Source: Bacteroidia bacterium (GTDB lineage Bacteria > Bacteroidota > Bacteroidia > Flavobacteriales > Flavobacteriaceae). From it: a stretch of 8,102 nucleotides of DNA. Shown here in pieces: positions 6,215 to 8,102 of the stretch. Numbering within the stretch: the stretch's first letter is position 1; each line of letters begins with the position of its first letter. The position numbers and the translations under genes were made by a program. The notes below the pieces were generated by a model, which was given only the letters and a program-made list of their open reading frames with translations, did no database searches and was not told the origin of the DNA. Location: assembly GCA_030431085.1 (NCBI GenBank), contig JAUIJW010000099.1, positions 1 through 8,102 on the forward strand, in the 5' to 3' direction.

Positions 6215-8068
6215 ATGTCTTCAAAACCATTGAATAAACCTAAAGTGCAATCTGTAAGAAATGTAGTAATAAGGTTTGTTGGTGATTCTGGTGATGGTAT
6301 GCAGTTAACAGGGTCTCAGTTTACAGACACATCTGCTATGTTTGGTAATGATGTGGTAACATTTCCAAATTTTCCAGCAGAAATTAGGGCACCGCAAGGT
6401 AGTCTTTATGGTGTTTCAGGATATCAAGTGCATATCGGTAGTGTAGAGATTTCAACGCCAGGTGATGATTTAGATCTTTTAGTGGCTATGAATCCAGCAG
6501 GTCTAAAAACTAATTTATCGGCTTTAAAGCCCGGTCATACCATTATTGTAGATGCAGATGCGTTTAGTAATAAAAATTTAAAAAAGGCAGCGTATAGTAA
6601 CAACCCATTAGAGGATGGTTCTTTAAAAAATTATAGGGTTATAGATGTGTCTATGACCTCTCTAACCAAAGAAGCGCTAAAGGATTTGGGATTGGATAAT
6701 AAAACCATTACCCGAAGTAAAAATATGTTTGCCTTGGGTATGGTATATTGGATGTATCACAGAGATATGCAGCATACACTTAATTTTTTCGAACAAAAGT
6801 TTAAAAAACAGCCCAACTTGGCTAAAGCGAATGCTACCGTTCTAAAAGCTGGCTATTTTTATGCCGAAACCTTAGAGCTAATACCTAATACCTATACCAT
6901 TGCACCGTCTTCTATGCCAAAAGGTATTTATAGAATTGTAAATGGAAATACAGCAACGGCTTGGGGCTTTTTAACCGCAGCAGAAAAATCTGGATTGCAA
7001 TTGTTTTTAGGATCATATCCGATTACACCGGCATCAGATATTTTACACGAATTAGTTAAGCATAAGCATTTTGGTGTAAAAGCCTTTCAGGCAGAAGATG
7101 AAATAGCTGGCATTACTTCTGCCATTGGAGCTTCTTTTGCAGGAGATTTAGCCATTACGACCACGTCCGGACCAGGTTTGGCCTTAAAGAGTGAAGCTAT
7201 CGGTTTGGCTGTGATGACAGAACTACCTCTTGTGATTGTTAATGTACAACGAGGAGGCCCTTCTACAGGATTGCCTACTAAAACCGAGCAATCTGATTTA
7301 TTGCAAGCCATGTATGGTAGAAATGGAGATTCGCCTGTGATTGTATTAGCTGCAAGTACACCGGCAAATTGCTTTGATTTTGCTTATGAAGCATCAAGGT
7401 TAGCTTTAGAGCATATGACTCCGGTGATTTTATTATCTGATGGGTATATCGCCAATGGCTCTGAGCCTTGGAAGGTAAAATCCATTAAAGAAATGGCAGA
7501 CATAAAGCTTAATATCATCCATCATTCAACAGAAGACTGGCATCCCTATAAAAGGGATGAAAACACATTGGTAAGAACTTGGGCTATACCTGGTACAGCA
7601 GGATTAGAGCACAGAATTGGTGGGTTAGAAAAAGATTCTAATTCAGGAGATGTGTCATATGATCCAGAGAATCATCATCATATGACTAACATTCGAAAGA
7701 ATAAGATTGAAAAAGTTGCTGAAAATATTCCTGATTTAAGTATTAAATATGAGGGAGAAGGTGATTTGCTTGTTATAGGATGGGGAGGAACTTATGGCAG
7801 TCTACATACGGCAGTAAGACAATTATACCAAAATGGATATAAAATAGGTCACGCACATTTTAATTATATTAACCCGTTGCCAAAAAATACGGACGATATA
7901 TTTAAGCGATTTAAAAAGATAATAGTTTGCGAGCTTAATACTGGGCAGTTTTCAACTTTGCTTCAAGCCAAATTTACTGCTTATCAATTTCTTACTTATA
8001 ATAGGGTTTATGGCTTGCCATTTTCTGTGTCAAAACTTATGGATAAATTTAAATCTTTAATTGATTAA
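6215..8068 (+). CDS. korA: 2-oxoacid:ferredoxin oxidoreductase, fused gamma-alpha subunit (2-oxoglutarate type)
   Basis: This 617-residue cytoplasmic enzyme subunit helps oxidise a 2-oxoacid, most likely 2-oxoglutarate, to the acyl-CoA and CO2 with electrons passed to ferredoxin; the reverse reaction fixes CO2. The N-terminal gamma domain (about 16-215) begins VVIRFVGDSGDGMQLTG and contains FPAEIRAPQGSLYGVSGYQVHIGS. The alpha domain (about 240-470) carries GSYPITPASDILHEL (266-280), FQAEDEIAG, TTTSGPGLALKSE and the NVQRGGPSTGLPTKTEQSDL block (343-362) typical of KorA. The C-terminal transketolase-like domain (about 515-610) includes LLVIGWGGTYG and INPLP. This gamma-alpha fusion needs a separate TPP-binding beta subunit, which fits the gene starting 3 bp downstream. 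ATG 6215 is preferred over TTG 6209, which adds two residues and lies inside the leader repeat. No Fe-S cysteine motif is visible, as expected for this subunit. The exact substrate is inferred. Confidence 0.93.
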   Translation: MSSKPLNKPKVQSVRNVVIRFVGDSGDGMQLTGSQFTDTSAMFGNDVVTFPNFPAEIRAPQGSLYGVSGYQVHIGSVEISTPGDDLDLLVAMNPAGLKTNLSALKPGHTIIVDADAFSNKNLKKAAYSNNPLEDGSLKNYRVIDVSMTSLTKEALKDLGLDNKTITRSKNMFALGMVYWMYHRDMQHTLNFFEQKFKKQPNLAKANATVLKAGYFYAETLELIPNTYTIAPSSMPKGIYRIVNGNTATAWGFLTAAEKSGLQLFLGSYPITPASDILHELVKHKHFGVKAFQAEDEIAGITSAIGASFAGDLAITTTSGPGLALKSEAIGLAVMTELPLVIVNVQRGGPSTGLPTKTEQSDLLQAMYGRNGDSPVIVLAASTPANCFDFAYEASRLALEHMTPVILLSDGYIANGSEPWKVKSIKEMADIKLNIIHHSTEDWHPYKRDENTLVRTWAIPGTAGLEHRIGGLEKDSNSGDVSYDPENHHHMTNIRKNKIEKVAENIPDLSIKYEGEGDLLVIGWGGTYGSLHTAVRQLYQNGYKIGHAHFNYINPLPKNTDDIFKRFKKIIVCELNTGQFSTLLQAKFTAYQFLTYNRVYGLPFSVSKLMDKFKSLID

Positions 8069-8071
8069 CCG

Positions 8072-8102
8072 ATGAAGCAGCAAGAGATAAAAAAAATGGG
8101 TT
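8072..8102 (+). CDS. korB: Probable start of the 2-oxoacid:ferredoxin oxidoreductase beta subunit (cut by window end)
   Basis: An ATG 3 bp after the korA stop opens a frame reading MKQQEIKKMG before the window ends. No family motif is visible in ten residues. The call rests on context: a fused gamma-alpha subunit needs a beta subunit holding TPP and a 4Fe-4S cluster, and korB normally follows korA directly. A second in-frame ATG at 8096 could be the true start. Confidence 0.55.
   Translation, partial: MKQQEIKKMG

Noticed and set aside
7087..7311. Open frame on the minus strand inside korA
   Set aside because: It lies opposite the most conserved KorA block and has no recognisable feature; it is a codon-bias shadow.

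Overview
The window looks like ordinary chromosomal housekeeping DNA from an AT-rich member of the Bacteroidota, most likely a marine-type Flavobacteriaceae. The evidence is the low GC content, the lack of clear Shine-Dalgarno sequences before the starts, several perfect matches to the Bacteroidota -7 promoter element TAnnTTTG, and the gene content: an RbfA tail followed by a LolC/E-like permease, a PD40 lipoprotein, LepA, a small PepSY-like secreted protein and a two-subunit 2-oxoacid:ferredoxin oxidoreductase. I see no mobile element, CRISPR array, tRNA or rRNA, and no sign of recent transfer.

Layout. Bases 1-192 are the 3' end of rbfA (30S maturation). Three bases later a FtsX/LolE-type permease starts at a TTG (196-1395), probably in the same operon. 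It converges on a tRNA-dihydrouridine synthase on the minus strand (1406-2383) with only 10 bp between the stops. The 113-bp divergent region that follows carries one candidate promoter facing each way. It drives dus to the left and, to the right, a lipoprotein made of six PD40 blades (start corrected to ATG 2497, end 3627). After a 125-bp gap comes lepA/EF4 (3753-5549), whose start codon overlaps the stop of a 12-codon upstream ORF. A strong symmetric hairpin (5577-5601) separates lepA from the convergent small exported protein (5628-5927, minus). A 287-bp divergent intergenic region with one or two candidate promoters precedes korA (6215-8068). The start of a second gene, probably korB, begins 3 bp after korA and runs off the window.

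Function. Three genes concern translation or RNA: rbfA, dus and lepA. Three concern the envelope: the permease, the PD40 lipoprotein and the PepSY-like protein. korA(B) belongs to central carbon metabolism, interconverting a 2-oxoacid (probably 2-oxoglutarate) and its acyl-CoA with ferredoxin as electron carrier. No single pathway joins them; this is a string of separate short transcription units. The points most worth a second look are regulatory: the leader ORF overlapping lepA, the nearly leaderless dus transcript implied by its promoter, and complementary segments in the korA leader that reach the start codon. I did not find a convincing undescribed system here.
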